Assembly: GCF_002591915.1 (NCBI RefSeq)
Contig: NZ_NIHB01000002.1
Location: forward strand, 62,001-126,000
DNA from: Marinicella litoralis
GTDB lineage: Bacteria > Pseudomonadota > Gammaproteobacteria > Xanthomonadales > Marinicellaceae
Reading direction: 5' to 3'
Length of the DNA: 64,000 nt
Part shown: piece after piece, positions 1-9,210 of the stretch
Layout: each line of letters opens with the position of its first letter
Numbering within the stretch: position 1 is the first letter of the stretch
The notes under the pieces: model-generated
Database searches by the model: none
What the model was told of the DNA's origin: nothing
The model's input: only the letters and a program-made list of their open reading frames with translations
Made by a program: the position numbers and the translations under genes

Positions 1-35
1 ATTGGCATCAACAATGAAAACGATTTTCATAAATC

Positions 36-935
36 ATGATTAATTTATCATCGGTGACCATGCGTCGAATGGTTCGAACCACCTCCAAGTGGTTCTTAAA
101 TGGTCGTTGTCCTTTGTGGTTACAACGCAAAGGTTTAAACCTATTAGGCGGCTATGCTTTCCTACCCAAACCCATCAAAATTGAAAAATCCATGATAGCA
201 GCCCGACCTGTTTGGTGGTTCAACCTCGATAACCGCAGATCTGAACAAGTTATATTGTATTTTCATGGTGGTGGGTATGGCATTGGATCGCCTAGATCGC
301 ACCGGGACTTGTGTGCTTATTTGGCACTATATGCCAATACGTCTGTGGCCTCAATTGCATATAGATTGGCTCCAGAACACCCTTATCCTGCTGCCATAGA
401 TGATGGCATGGCCGCTTATAAAGCACTGATGGACTCAGGGTTTTCGCCCGATAAAATCACCTTAGCTGGTGATTCAGCCGGAGGTGGCTTGGCATTAACA
501 TTGGCCCTCAAAATAAAGGCTCAAAATTTGCCCCAACCGGCTTGTTTGTTTTTGATTTCGCCATGGATCAACAAATCAAGGGAAGCGGTCAGCCATGTGA
601 CCCAATTTGAGGTGGATCCAGTCATCAATGAATCATGGAGTTTACAAATGGCAGGCAATTATTTACAAAACTCAGCCCAAATCACCGCTGAGGCCTGTTT
701 GGTCGATAAAGACTTAAGTGGCATCGCGCCCATGCTCATACATGTGGGTACAGATGAAGTATTATTGGATGACAGTTTGCTGCTGAAACAAAAGGCAATC
801 AAGGCAGGAGTTCACGTAACCTTAATCACTTTCAAAGAATTGTGGCATGTTTTCCACTTTTCAGCCAGTTTATTTAAACCCGCCAGAATGGCATTAAAAC
901 AAGCGGGTGAATACATCCATTCAATGATGAATTAA
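36..935 (+). CDS. alpha/beta hydrolase, hormone-sensitive-lipase-type carboxylesterase
   Basis: This 299-residue protein is an alpha/beta-hydrolase-3 family esterase that should hydrolyse short acyl esters in the cytoplasm. The family oxyanion motif HGGG sits in YFHGGGYGIGSP near residue 77, and the nucleophile elbow GDSAGG carries the catalytic serine near residue 147. A late Asp (GTDEVLLDD) and a His (ELWHVFHF) complete the triad. There is no signal peptide. The ATG at 36 has no clear Shine-Dalgarno; the ATG at 60 (residue 9), preceded by GGTGA, is an alternative start. It converges with the antiporter gene 40 bases downstream and no terminator is seen between them. The natural substrate cannot be inferred. 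Confidence 0.85.
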   Translation: MINLSSVTMRRMVRTTSKWFLNGRCPLWLQRKGLNLLGGYAFLPKPIKIEKSMIAARPVWWFNLDNRRSEQVILYFHGGGYGIGSPRSHRDLCAYLALYANTSVASIAYRLAPEHPYPAAIDDGMAAYKALMDSGFSPDKITLAGDSAGGGLALTLALKIKAQNLPQPACLFLISPWINKSREAVSHVTQFEVDPVINESWSLQMAGNYLQNSAQITAEACLVDKDLSGIAPMLIHVGTDEVLLDDSLLLKQKAIKAGVHVTLITFKELWHVFHFSASLFKPARMALKQAGEYIHSMMN

Positions 936-974
936 CTGTACAGCAAACCAGTAAAACCAGCCCTGTCCGTCAAA

Positions 975-2138
975 CTAATGCTTGGACTGTTCCATCAACC
1001 ACTTTTTGGCAAAACCGATTAACAGCGGCGAAATTAACAGCGTTAACACAATAACTGCAATGATTAACTGATAGCCATAATCGGTTAAGGCGTGAATTTG
1101 AAATCCAATGGCTGCCAGAACGAAACTGAATTCACCGACAGGAGCCAATACCGAACCTGCATACAAACTTTGTTTCCAACTGCGATTAGCCGCCATAATT
1201 ATGCCAGCATTGATCAACAAATTACTGAACAAAACCAATAAAGCTACCAACAAAACCACATACAAATTTTGCTGAATGAAATCGATGTTTACCATCAAAC
1301 CCAAAGACATGAAAAACAATGCCACAAACACCACCCTAAAAGGTTCTAAGCTGCTGTGAACCCATCGAGTCTCTTTGGCCCTACCTATCAGCATACCGCC
1401 TAAAAAAGCACCCAAGGCCGTAGATAAATTGAAATAAGAAGAAAGCAAGGCGAAACCAAAACAACTCAACAATGCCGCAAAAACTTGTAAGTCATGATCT
1501 GTTTTTAAATATTTAGCCCATGGCAGGTGCAATGATTTTTTCGCAATAATAAAGGCAGCAAATCCAACCATAACGATGGCGCCGATGATTTGACCAATGA
1601 TTTGGGAAGTGCTACTGGGTTCAGTTGAAAAAAATCCAAGGGTAATGATCATTAAGACCACGAATAAATCTTGGGTCAACAAAATACCCAAAACAGTTTG
1701 CCCTGTTTGGGTTTCGATTTCCTTACTTTGTTGAAACAAGTTCAATACCACCGCAGTGCTACTCAAACTGATGATAAAACCCACCAACAAAATGCGTGAA
1801 AAACTCCATTGGTAATAATAACCCACTGCCGCAATCAGAATGACACTTAAGATGATTTGGGCCAAAGTGCCCAATATTGAAACTTTCCATGAAGCCATCA
1901 GCTTTTCTGGCACCACTTCCATCCCAATGAAAAACAACAGCATCACCACCCCAAACTCGCCCATTCGTGTGATCAATACTTGGTCAGTTACCCAACCCAA
2001 TACATGGGGTCCAAGTAATATACCTGCCAGGATATAAGCCACAATGGTTGGTTGTTTCAGCAGTTTCATCAACAAACCCAAACTCAATGTAATCAAAGCG
2101 AACATCACCACCATTGGCAGTGCTGGGTCCATATGCAT
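975..2138 (-). CDS. cation:proton antiporter, CPA2 (KefB/GerN-like) family
   Basis: This is an integral inner-membrane Na+/H+ exchanger domain protein that should exchange K+ or Na+ for protons. It is hydrophobic throughout, with about 11-12 predicted membrane segments and family-typical stretches such as AGILLGPHVLGW near the N-terminus and FLGGMLIG in the middle. It ends soon after the transport domain, so the cytosolic TrkA-N/RCK regulatory domain found in KefB and KefC is absent. The frame is open from a TTG at 2213, but that start lies against the neighbouring terminator without a ribosome binding site. I prefer the ATG at 2138, or its neighbour at 2132, just before the first membrane helix. 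The transported ion is unknown. Confidence 0.8.
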   Translation of the reverse strand: MHMDPALPMVVMFALITLSLGLLMKLLKQPTIVAYILAGILLGPHVLGWVTDQVLITRMGEFGVVMLLFFIGMEVVPEKLMASWKVSILGTLAQIILSVILIAAVGYYYQWSFSRILLVGFIISLSSTAVVLNLFQQSKEIETQTGQTVLGILLTQDLFVVLMIITLGFFSTEPSSTSQIIGQIIGAIVMVGFAAFIIAKKSLHLPWAKYLKTDHDLQVFAALLSCFGFALLSSYFNLSTALGAFLGGMLIGRAKETRWVHSSLEPFRVVFVALFFMSLGLMVNIDFIQQNLYVVLLVALLVLFSNLLINAGIIMAANRSWKQSLYAGSVLAPVGEFSFVLAAIGFQIHALTDYGYQLIIAVIVLTLLISPLLIGFAKKWLMEQSKH

Positions 2139-2220
2139 ATTAATTAATACCCCATAATGAAATTTGATAACTGGTGAATTAGACAGCCAATCACCGCTAA
2201 AGTTGTTGCTCAATTTAAAA

Positions 2221-2251
2221 TTAAAAAAGGCCCCAAACTATGCTTGAGGCC
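2221..2251 (-). terminator. intrinsic terminator of the penicillin acylase gene
   Basis: On the minus strand a GGCC...GGCC stem extended by CAA/TTG, with one mismatch and a short loop, is followed by six T residues and an AT-rich stretch. It lies 30 bases beyond the stop of the acylase gene at 2281. Confidence 0.65.
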
Positions 2252-2280
2252 GTTTAATTCTAAGTTACTCCCAATTCAAA

Positions 2281-5142
2281 TCAAGGTTCGAAATAATAAA
2301 CCTCATGAGCAATGGCTTCAACTGTACCTAAATCGGTGATCAAAGGTAAATAACCATTAACCAACCACAGCACCAATTGGTTGACATAATTTGCACCTGT
2401 GGTAATGACACCACTTTGTCCACCAGGGATGATTTGTTCAGCCAGAATCCCCATAGATGTCACTTCTGCAACAAACCTTCTGGCTGGTCCAGAACCAAAC
2501 ATGAACTCATTGCTGCTGTCAGCTCGCGTACTGTGTGATGAGGCATCCAAAACTTGGTAACCTCCTGAGCGCGCCACACCGGCTAAACCATCAACGGTTG
2601 AAAACCCAAATGACCCATTGGGTATGGTCAATGATGCTCCCAATGGATGTGAGAACTCAATTCTGTGCAACTTACCCCATCGATAATCATCCAGGTTGCT
2701 GGAGTTGTTAAAGGCCGCTGCAAAATCATCACCTGCCATCATATCCAATGCTTGCTTCAACGAGGCCAAAATCACATAGTCTCTGGCGTCATTTCTTGTT
2801 GGTGCTTGAGGGTTGGTAAAGAAATTAATACCAGAAGCACCATAACCTTGGTTGGTTTCAAAGGAGTCTAAAAAGTGAGCCAAGGCATTCAGTGAAAATT
2901 TACTGCCTGGACGGTTGGCTGTCATCACATCAGAACCAATGGCAGCATCAATTCCAGCCAATGTCACATCGACGGTATTCTGGATGGCCATTGAACGCCA
3001 AACATTATAAATACTGGCTGCCACTGAGTGTGTCACCTCATCATCAGTGGGGGCTGACAATGCAAATGGATTTTCGAAGGGATCGTAACCTTCCGCTAAA
3101 CCCGTCGGAGTACTGAAATCCCATGCAGCAAAATAACCCGCTGCTTCGACCACCCTTGGGTCAGCTAAAAATTGAGCAATCCCTGGCCAAGCACCTGATG
3201 CCGATGCTCGACTGACTGCATTCATGATGTGTGGCATCATCAATTCAGCATCCATCAATTGATGATTGGCTTGATAAGCCTTCATGTCTGTGCTGGTAAA
3301 TAAATTGCCTTTATCCATGTGGTCTTGAATCAGTCGATCAATGCGGCCCATTCTGTAAGAAGAATAACCACCTTGAGAAATATAATACAAACCGCCACCT
3401 GGCCGAACTTGATTCAGCACATTGTTATCCAATGAAACACCGATAGGGTCATTGTTGGCGTTGGCCACATATCCACTGCTGGGATTAACACTGAAAGGCA
3501 TTTCATCAAAGGGTATCACTGCATAATTAATTGCTTGATTCAAATCTGGGTTGGTCAGTGCCATCCACTCATTCATGTGCTCGCCGGTCCCATCACGAAT
3601 AAACATGGGCGGTGTACCATCAGGCTGCATCAGGGTTTGTAAATCTTCACGAATCGGCACTTCTGCGCCAGTAAAATAAGCGATGTTTCCGTCGACATCA
3701 ACCACACCAAAGTTTTGTGAGCCCACATCAAATTTGGTCAACGCCGTTTTGAATTCATCCATGTTTGAAGCCCGCGCCATATCAAAAAAGGATTCAATTT
3801 CTTTGGTTGGTCCAAACATGGTGTACTGCACAGAAACCGCTTGTGCATTGGCTGTGTCAACACTGAGGATTGGACCATAATTCCTTCTCGGTACCAAATA
3901 AGTCAAACCGCCTTGGGTATAACCCACTTCTTGACGCGCCGTGTTGTTCATCACCCCATCACCAATGACATTGGCATTGTACGTTTGAAAAACCCAAACA
4001 ATCGGTTCATCTACGCCTTGATAGACCGTGTGAGTTGGGATTCCAAAGGTATTGGTTTTGATTGATTCAAAATAAAAATCCATTTCATCAACAGGATGAA
4101 CGGTACTGCCCCAACACAAACTTACATTACACCCTTGTGCCATCACAGGAGCGCCTGGAAAGCCCACACCTGCCACATTCAAACCCGTATCTGCAGCCAT
4201 GTGTGCTGAATAAAAAGTTGATGGGTAATCTAAACTTAAGTGTGGGTCGTTGGCAATCAATGGAAAACCATTTTCTGACTTATCACCAGCAATGACCCAA
4301 ACATTAGAGCCTTTGTCGGCATTGCCATCGTTTTTCATGGTTTTCATCACTGCTGAATTAGACCAATTGCCTTTTATTTCATGCAACATGTTTAACTCTG
4401 AATCAGACAAATCGAGCGCAAAATCACCAATCGACTGCTTCAATGATTGTTGGTTTTTTCCTTGTCCACCAATTGAAGCCAAGAAGTTTGGCACACTGAC
4501 ACGCCCATCTGGCGGTGCAGCCCGATATAAATCCTCTATAAACAATGCCGTCCCATCAAAACCAGCAGCGGATCCCACCTGTTGGAAGGTATTGATGGCG
4601 ATGGTATCATCAATTTCATTCAAGTCATTTGACAACTGAAAAGCCAATACTTTGGCAATCGCCACCGAATGAATCGGTAACCAGCGATCAATTTGGGTGA
4701 TTTCTAGCCCTGAATATTCGATGGGTAATGGATTGCTGTCCAACCAAGCATTGACACCATCAGCATAGGCTTTGAGCATGCCTTGGGTTTTGGCTGTCAT
4801 CACTGGCAATGAGACTCTGGCAGCGCGTTCAAAGCCTATGGTTCTGAATTGAATGTCATTGGACAAGGCAGCTGTACCGACCAACTCAGCCAACTTACCT
4901 TGGGCAATTTTCCGGGTATAGTCCATTTGAAACAAACGGTCTTTGGCGTGTAAATATCCCATCACAAAAGAAGCGTCTTCTTCTGTCGCCGCTGAAATGC
5001 TTGGAATTTGAGTGTCATTATAATATACCTGAGCGGGTGCGCTGAGACGATCATTGGTCATGATGGTTTCATCTGCAGCCGCTTGAACAGTCATGGCCAT
5101 AAAGATACAAGAGGTCAGCCTCTTGAGTGATTTGTATTTCAT
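2281..5142 (-). CDS. penicillin acylase family Ntn-hydrolase (possible acyl-homoserine-lactone acylase), exported
   Basis: This 953-residue exported amidase precursor should split autocatalytically into alpha and beta chains. A Sec signal peptide (residues 1 to about 23, ending VQAAA) is followed by the alpha domain. After a spacer, the motif KGSNVWVIAG places the beta-chain N-terminal nucleophile at Ser279 with Asn280, matching the SN-W start of penicillin G acylase beta chains. LIANDPHLSL is another family signature. The start ATG has a good GGAGA ribosome binding site. The family includes penicillin acylases, QuiP/PvdQ-type AHL acylases and aculeacin acylases, and sequence alone does not separate these. 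The gene stands alone, with a CRP-like site about 100 bases upstream and its own terminator. Confidence 0.88.
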   Translation of the reverse strand: MKYKSLKRLTSCIFMAMTVQAAADETIMTNDRLSAPAQVYYNDTQIPSISAATEEDASFVMGYLHAKDRLFQMDYTRKIAQGKLAELVGTAALSNDIQFRTIGFERAARVSLPVMTAKTQGMLKAYADGVNAWLDSNPLPIEYSGLEITQIDRWLPIHSVAIAKVLAFQLSNDLNEIDDTIAINTFQQVGSAAGFDGTALFIEDLYRAAPPDGRVSVPNFLASIGGQGKNQQSLKQSIGDFALDLSDSELNMLHEIKGNWSNSAVMKTMKNDGNADKGSNVWVIAGDKSENGFPLIANDPHLSLDYPSTFYSAHMAADTGLNVAGVGFPGAPVMAQGCNVSLCWGSTVHPVDEMDFYFESIKTNTFGIPTHTVYQGVDEPIVWVFQTYNANVIGDGVMNNTARQEVGYTQGGLTYLVPRRNYGPILSVDTANAQAVSVQYTMFGPTKEIESFFDMARASNMDEFKTALTKFDVGSQNFGVVDVDGNIAYFTGAEVPIREDLQTLMQPDGTPPMFIRDGTGEHMNEWMALTNPDLNQAINYAVIPFDEMPFSVNPSSGYVANANNDPIGVSLDNNVLNQVRPGGGLYYISQGGYSSYRMGRIDRLIQDHMDKGNLFTSTDMKAYQANHQLMDAELMMPHIMNAVSRASASGAWPGIAQFLADPRVVEAAGYFAAWDFSTPTGLAEGYDPFENPFALSAPTDDEVTHSVAASIYNVWRSMAIQNTVDVTLAGIDAAIGSDVMTANRPGSKFSLNALAHFLDSFETNQGYGASGINFFTNPQAPTRNDARDYVILASLKQALDMMAGDDFAAAFNNSSNLDDYRWGKLHRIEFSHPLGASLTIPNGSFGFSTVDGLAGVARSGGYQVLDASSHSTRADSSNEFMFGSGPARRFVAEVTSMGILAEQIIPGGQSGVITTGANYVNQLVLWLVNGYLPLITDLGTVEAIAHEVYYFEP

Positions 5143-5220
5143 TCATTGTCTCCGAATTGTAAACATGTCCCCGGTGGGAAAATGAGTGGTTTTACTGTGA
5201 AATGTGATTAGACAGTTTTA

Positions 5221-5256
5221 ATTATATGTATAAATCAAATCGTGATTTACATCACT
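5221..5256 (-). promoter_or_regulatory. CRP/FNR-like palindrome over the -35 region of the acylase promoter
   Basis: The palindrome GTGA-N6-TCAC at 5242-5255 matches the core of the CRP consensus TGTGA-N6-TCACA at 8 of 10 half-site positions. On the minus strand a TATAAT hexamer (5226-5221) lies 17 bases beyond a poor -35 (TAAATC) that falls inside the palindrome. This suits an activator-dependent promoter with a leader of about 70 bases to the acylase ATG. The spacing from site centre to predicted start (about 35) is not the canonical 41.5. Confidence 0.45.
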
Positions 5257-5324
5257 TTGTCTATCAATTTTTATACTACAAACGGAGGAGAATTAACAGT
5301 GTTTTAACTTGAAATTTAACCAAA

Positions 5325-6602
5325 CTAAGTTACCGATGCATACTTTTCAAATTCTTTGGCAGCCAATTTTCCAACTGTAATCGCATTCCACAACCAAATA
5401 ACGCAAAGACAAGCCCCAATGATGGCCAAAATTCTCAGGTCCTTGGAAAAAGTAACCACTGTTTTTACAAATACCAACTGCGCAAAAACATCACCACCAC
5501 GATAAACCACGGTATCTAAAAAGTTTTTGAATTTGTATTTAATGTTATCTGGCAATCCGGTGAACAACCAATCGGCTGGTGGTTTCATGATGCCATAGGC
5601 ACCACTTCGTTGCAGCGTAATTGCGCCCAAAACCACATACAAGACTGGCATAAATCCAAACAGTAACAAAGCCAAAATCATCATGGTTGGATAAATACCC
5701 AGGATCTGATGTACTTTAAATTTTTGCAATAAAAATGGCGTCAGAATCAGTTGGAAAAACAAAGTGAGGAAATTGGTCGCCGTGTTGATGTTGGCAAATA
5801 CAAAGGTTCGCTGATCTCTTTCCGGGTAGAATTGACTGACATATTGCCCCTGTAAGTAATAGAAAATTGACCCAATAATGACTGAAATCACTGTCATAAT
5901 GGCAATTTGCTGTAAAAACTTTGAGCCAAGCATTAACTTCATGCCTTCTACTGGACTACCGCCCAAAGGCGCTTCCTTGTTAACCTCAGATTCAATTGCA
6001 AACTTCCTTACTTTGAAGACGGCAAAGATACACAAAATCAAAAAGAACAATGAAATCAAGAGTAAATTAATGGTGCCTGTCAGATAAACCAATTGACTGG
6101 TGATTAAGCCGCCCATAATGCCGCCCGTACTGCCTCCTGCTGCGATTACCCCGAACAACCTCTTGCCCTGCTCCTTGTTATATACATCTGCCATAAAGCT
6201 CCAAAATATAGAAACAATAAACAGGTTATAAACACTGACAAACACAAAAAACACCCTGGCCAAAACCACGCTTTCTTTACCAATTAAATTAAAAGCCAGC
6301 CAAAGCAGGAAAATGAGCACACCAAAAAATCCATACACCAATGGAATGAATTGTTTTCTTGAGTATCGAGAAACAATGCGACCATAGACGGGTTGTAACA
6401 ACAGCATCACAATGAATGTCGACAAAAACAACCAACCATAATTTTCAGGACCAGCCGTCACACCCATCTCTTCTCGAATCGGCCGAAGGATGAAATAGCC
6501 AGTTAATAAAAACACAAAATAAAGAAAGGACCAAATCAAAACGGGCCATTCTTTTGGCTCAACTTGTTTCTTAAAATAACTAGCTAAGTTATTGAATATC
6601 AT
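5325..6602 (-). CDS. MFS-type permease of the ATP/ADP antiporter-like (Tlc/NTT) superfamily
   Basis: This 425-residue polytopic membrane protein has 11-12 hydrophobic segments. Its N-terminus (GYFILRPIREEMG) is the signature seen in bacterial relatives of the plastid and rickettsial ATP/ADP translocases, which in free-living bacteria are annotated as NTP/NDP exchange-like or MFS transporters of unknown substrate. True nucleotide exchange would be surprising in a free-living cell, so I do not assign a substrate. Its ATG at 6602 lies inside the end of alr (14-base overlap), so it is probably translated from the dnaB-alr transcript. A weak AAGAG ribosome binding site lies about 12 bases upstream. 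Confidence 0.75.
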   Translation of the reverse strand: MIFNNLASYFKKQVEPKEWPVLIWSFLYFVFLLTGYFILRPIREEMGVTAGPENYGWLFLSTFIVMLLLQPVYGRIVSRYSRKQFIPLVYGFFGVLIFLLWLAFNLIGKESVVLARVFFVFVSVYNLFIVSIFWSFMADVYNKEQGKRLFGVIAAGGSTGGIMGGLITSQLVYLTGTINLLLISLFFLILCIFAVFKVRKFAIESEVNKEAPLGGSPVEGMKLMLGSKFLQQIAIMTVISVIIGSIFYYLQGQYVSQFYPERDQRTFVFANINTATNFLTLFFQLILTPFLLQKFKVHQILGIYPTMMILALLLFGFMPVLYVVLGAITLQRSGAYGIMKPPADWLFTGLPDNIKYKFKNFLDTVVYRGGDVFAQLVFVKTVVTFSKDLRILAIIGACLCVIWLWNAITVGKLAAKEFEKYASVT

Positions 6603-7662
6603 TAAATTTAACTCTTTTGGTTATACCGCAAGTTAGGGTGTATGGAATCAAACCAAGTTCATCAGCCACGGCTTCTATCGGCCAATTTTCGCCCCATGCT
6701 TCTACATCAAAGCCAGTCAAAACATGTGATAAATCAGTCAAATCAATCGCCATCATGTCCATAGAAACACGGCCAATGATTTTGGCTTTGTGGCCTTGAA
6801 CCATAACATGACTTTGTTTTTCCGTCCAAGGGTAGCCATCTGCATAACCCATCCCGACTATACCAATGCGCATGGGATGCTTGGCTTGGAAAGTGCCACC
6901 GTAACCCACCAGGTCTCCTTTTTGAATGTCTTTGGTGGCTATGATTTTCGCTGTCATTCGCATCACCGGCTTTAACTTAAATGAGGCAGCCCAGCGATCA
7001 GATAACGGTGAAATACCAAATAAACCAATTCCCACCCTCACCCACTCATTGGGCTTTGACAATTGATTCAAAACGGCAGCGGTGTTGCTGAAAGAACATT
7101 CATAACCCAATGTTTTGACCCAGTCGTTCAATGTTTGCTGCTGCTGCGTTTGTTTGGCTGTCACGTCATCTGAACTGGCATAATGAGTCATTACCCTGAG
7201 TTGATTAACCAATGGCAGATCGTGAATCAATTTCAAATGCGCTTCAGCCTCTGTAGGATTGAACCCCAAACGATTCATGCCCGTATCAATTTTCAACCAA
7301 ACATCAATCCGCTGTTTACTTTGCGCCTCTTTTAACAATTCTATTTGATATTTTTGATGCACCACGACATCGAAATTGTGGTTCAAGGCCGTGGTTAATT
7401 CTTCAGCATTGAAAACCCCTTCCAATAAAATGATGGCTTTATCAGGGTTGATGGCTCGTAATTCGATGGCTTCTTCAATGGTCGCCACCGCAAAAGCATC
7501 CGCCGCTTTTAAATGAGGAACAACGGTTGCCAATCCATGACCATAAGCATCGGCTTTAACCACAGCAATGATTTTGCCAGGATGTAAGGACTTGAATTGA
7601 TTTAAATTGTGACTGATATGAGCGGTGTTGATTTCAGCCTGGGTTCCACGTTCACGCTGCAT
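6589..7662 (-). CDS. alr: alanine racemase
   Basis: This is the PLP enzyme that interconverts L- and D-alanine for peptidoglycan. The PLP lysine lies in AVVKADAYGHG (Lys36 from the ATG used here), the GYADGYPW block is the conserved region near the catalytic tyrosine, and VSMDMMAIDLT is the family's C-terminal barrel/beta-domain junction. Length is about 357 residues, as usual. The frame is also open to a TTG at 7668 that overlaps the dnaB stop. I use the ATG at 7662, but coupling through the TTG cannot be excluded. Linkage to dnaB is common in proteobacteria. The downstream permease overlaps by 14 bases. Confidence 0.95.
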   Translation of the reverse strand: MQRERGTQAEINTAHISHNLNQFKSLHPGKIIAVVKADAYGHGLATVVPHLKAADAFAVATIEEAIELRAINPDKAIILLEGVFNAEELTTALNHNFDVVVHQKYQIELLKEAQSKQRIDVWLKIDTGMNRLGFNPTEAEAHLKLIHDLPLVNQLRVMTHYASSDDVTAKQTQQQQTLNDWVKTLGYECSFSNTAAVLNQLSKPNEWVRVGIGLFGISPLSDRWAASFKLKPVMRMTAKIIATKDIQKGDLVGYGGTFQAKHPMRIGIVGMGYADGYPWTEKQSHVMVQGHKAKIIGRVSMDMMAIDLTDLSHVLTGFDVEAWGENWPIEAVADELGLIPYTLTCGITKRVKFNDIQ

Positions 7663-7664
7663 AA

Positions 7665-9062
7665 TCAATGAATCTCGTTGCCACGCTCATCAAAAAGAAT
7701 GTCATTTTCATAGTTATCAAAACGGGTGAACTGGCCTCTGAAGGTTAAATTGACCGTGCCAATTGAACCATTCCGATGTTTGCCAATGATGATTTCAGCT
7801 TTGCCTTTGTCTTGCGAGTCGGTGTTATACACCTCATCCCGATAAATAAAGATGATTAAATCAGCATCTTGCTCGATCGCTCCCGATTCCCTGAGGTCTG
7901 ACATCACTGGTCTTTTGTTGGGGCGTTGTTCCAAAGAACGATTCAGCTGTGAAAGTGCAATCACCGGCACATCCAATTCTTTGGCCATGGCTTTGAGGTT
8001 CCTGGAAATTTCAGAAATTTCATTGGCCCTGTTTTCAACTTTTCCTTTCACCTGCATCAATTGCAAGTAATCAATCACAATCAAATCCAACCCTTCGCGG
8101 TTTTTCAGCCGACGACAGCGCGACATGATTTCATTGGGGCTTAAGGCGGGTTGGTCATCAATAAACAATTTTGACTGACTTAACAAGGCACTGCTTTGCC
8201 CTAACTTGGGCCAGTCTGTATCCGTCAATTTACCCCTTTTCAAGTCACCTTGGTTGATTTGTGACAAAGAAGAAAACATCCTCATCACCAATTGATGCGC
8301 AGCCATCTCCATACTGAATATGGCTACTGTTGAGCCCTTGACTGCTGCACGCTCAGCGATATTCATCGCAAAAGAAGTTTTACCCATGGCTGGCCTGCCT
8401 GCCACAATCACCAAATCTGAGCGTTGTAAGCCGGCAGTCTTTTTATCCAAGTCTATCCAACCGTAAGGCAGTCCGGTGATGTCACTTTCATTTTCTACCA
8501 ACTCTTCTATGTTTTCTATCGCTTCCTTCAACACGGTTTTGATGTCATGAAAGCCAGACTGTGATTTAAGGGTTTGTTCTCTGATTTGAAACACCAGTTT
8601 TTCAGCTTCTTCAATCAAATCATCGGCTGTTTGGGTTTCTGGATTGAATGCTTTTTCAGCCAATTCATTGCCAATTTGAATCAATTGCCGCAACACCGAT
8701 TTTTCTCTGACGATGCCTGCATAGGCTTCAACGTTTGATGCACCCGGTGTATTGGCTGCCAAATCAGCCAAATACTCTAAACCACCGGATTGTTGGGTTA
8801 ATCCATGGGCTTCCAGCCAATCACTGACAGTGACCACGTCACAAGCCAATTGATTTTCATGTAAATGAGCAATGGCCCTGAATATATTTTTGTGGTTTTT
8901 TTGGTAAAAATCTTCTTCTGCAATCTTACCGGCAATTTTGTCCCAAGCACTGGCAACCAATAACAAGCCCCCAATCACCGCTTTTTCAGCTTCTATGGCA
9001 TGTGGCGGAACCTTGAGGTTACTGAAGTCATCTTTGTCACTGAACTGAGGCATTTCATTCAT
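7665..9062 (-). CDS. dnaB: replicative DNA helicase DnaB
   Basis: This is the hexameric 5'-3' replicative helicase. The N-terminal DnaB domain begins at VPPHAIEAEKAVIGGLLL. The RecA-like core has the Walker A GRPAMGKT near residue 220, a Walker B block LIVIDYLQLM, and the late motifs LSQLNR and DLRESGAIEQDAD. The 465-residue length is typical, with no intein. The ATG at 9062 has no strong ribosome binding site. It is separated from the ribosomal-protein operon by a terminator at 9161-9192, so it probably uses its own promoter within 9063-9160. alr follows with stop and start overlapping or nearly so. Confidence 0.97.
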   Translation of the reverse strand: MNEMPQFSDKDDFSNLKVPPHAIEAEKAVIGGLLLVASAWDKIAGKIAEEDFYQKNHKNIFRAIAHLHENQLACDVVTVSDWLEAHGLTQQSGGLEYLADLAANTPGASNVEAYAGIVREKSVLRQLIQIGNELAEKAFNPETQTADDLIEEAEKLVFQIREQTLKSQSGFHDIKTVLKEAIENIEELVENESDITGLPYGWIDLDKKTAGLQRSDLVIVAGRPAMGKTSFAMNIAERAAVKGSTVAIFSMEMAAHQLVMRMFSSLSQINQGDLKRGKLTDTDWPKLGQSSALLSQSKLFIDDQPALSPNEIMSRCRRLKNREGLDLIVIDYLQLMQVKGKVENRANEISEISRNLKAMAKELDVPVIALSQLNRSLEQRPNKRPVMSDLRESGAIEQDADLIIFIYRDEVYNTDSQDKGKAEIIIGKHRNGSIGTVNLTFRGQFTRFDNYENDILFDERGNEIH

Positions 9063-9160
9063 ACATTATTTCTTAGTTTGGTTTTTCGGGTGCCGTATAC
9101 TTTGGAATTTCGAACGATAGATTATAGTCTTGTTTGACACCCAGTTTTTAAAATTTTTCC

Positions 9161-9192
9161 AAAAAAAAGCCGGTCATAAATAACCGGCTTTT
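9161..9192 (-). terminator. terminator of the rpsF-rpsR-rplI operon
   Basis: An AAGCCGGT/ACCGGCTT stem (9167-9174 with 9183-9190) with an eight-base AT loop is followed on the minus strand by a run of eight T residues. It lies 19 bases beyond the rplI stop. The plus-strand side also has a short T run but no plus-strand gene nearby. Confidence 0.85.
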
Positions 9193-9210
9193 CAATTCTG
9201 CTGTAATGAC

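Noticed and set aside
4250-4639. 129-codon frame antisense to the penicillin acylase gene
   Set aside because: It is a codon-bias shadow of the acylase gene with no independent signals. The same applies to the antisense frames in mfd (14987-15403, 16250-16723) and in the S41 protease (26149-26652).
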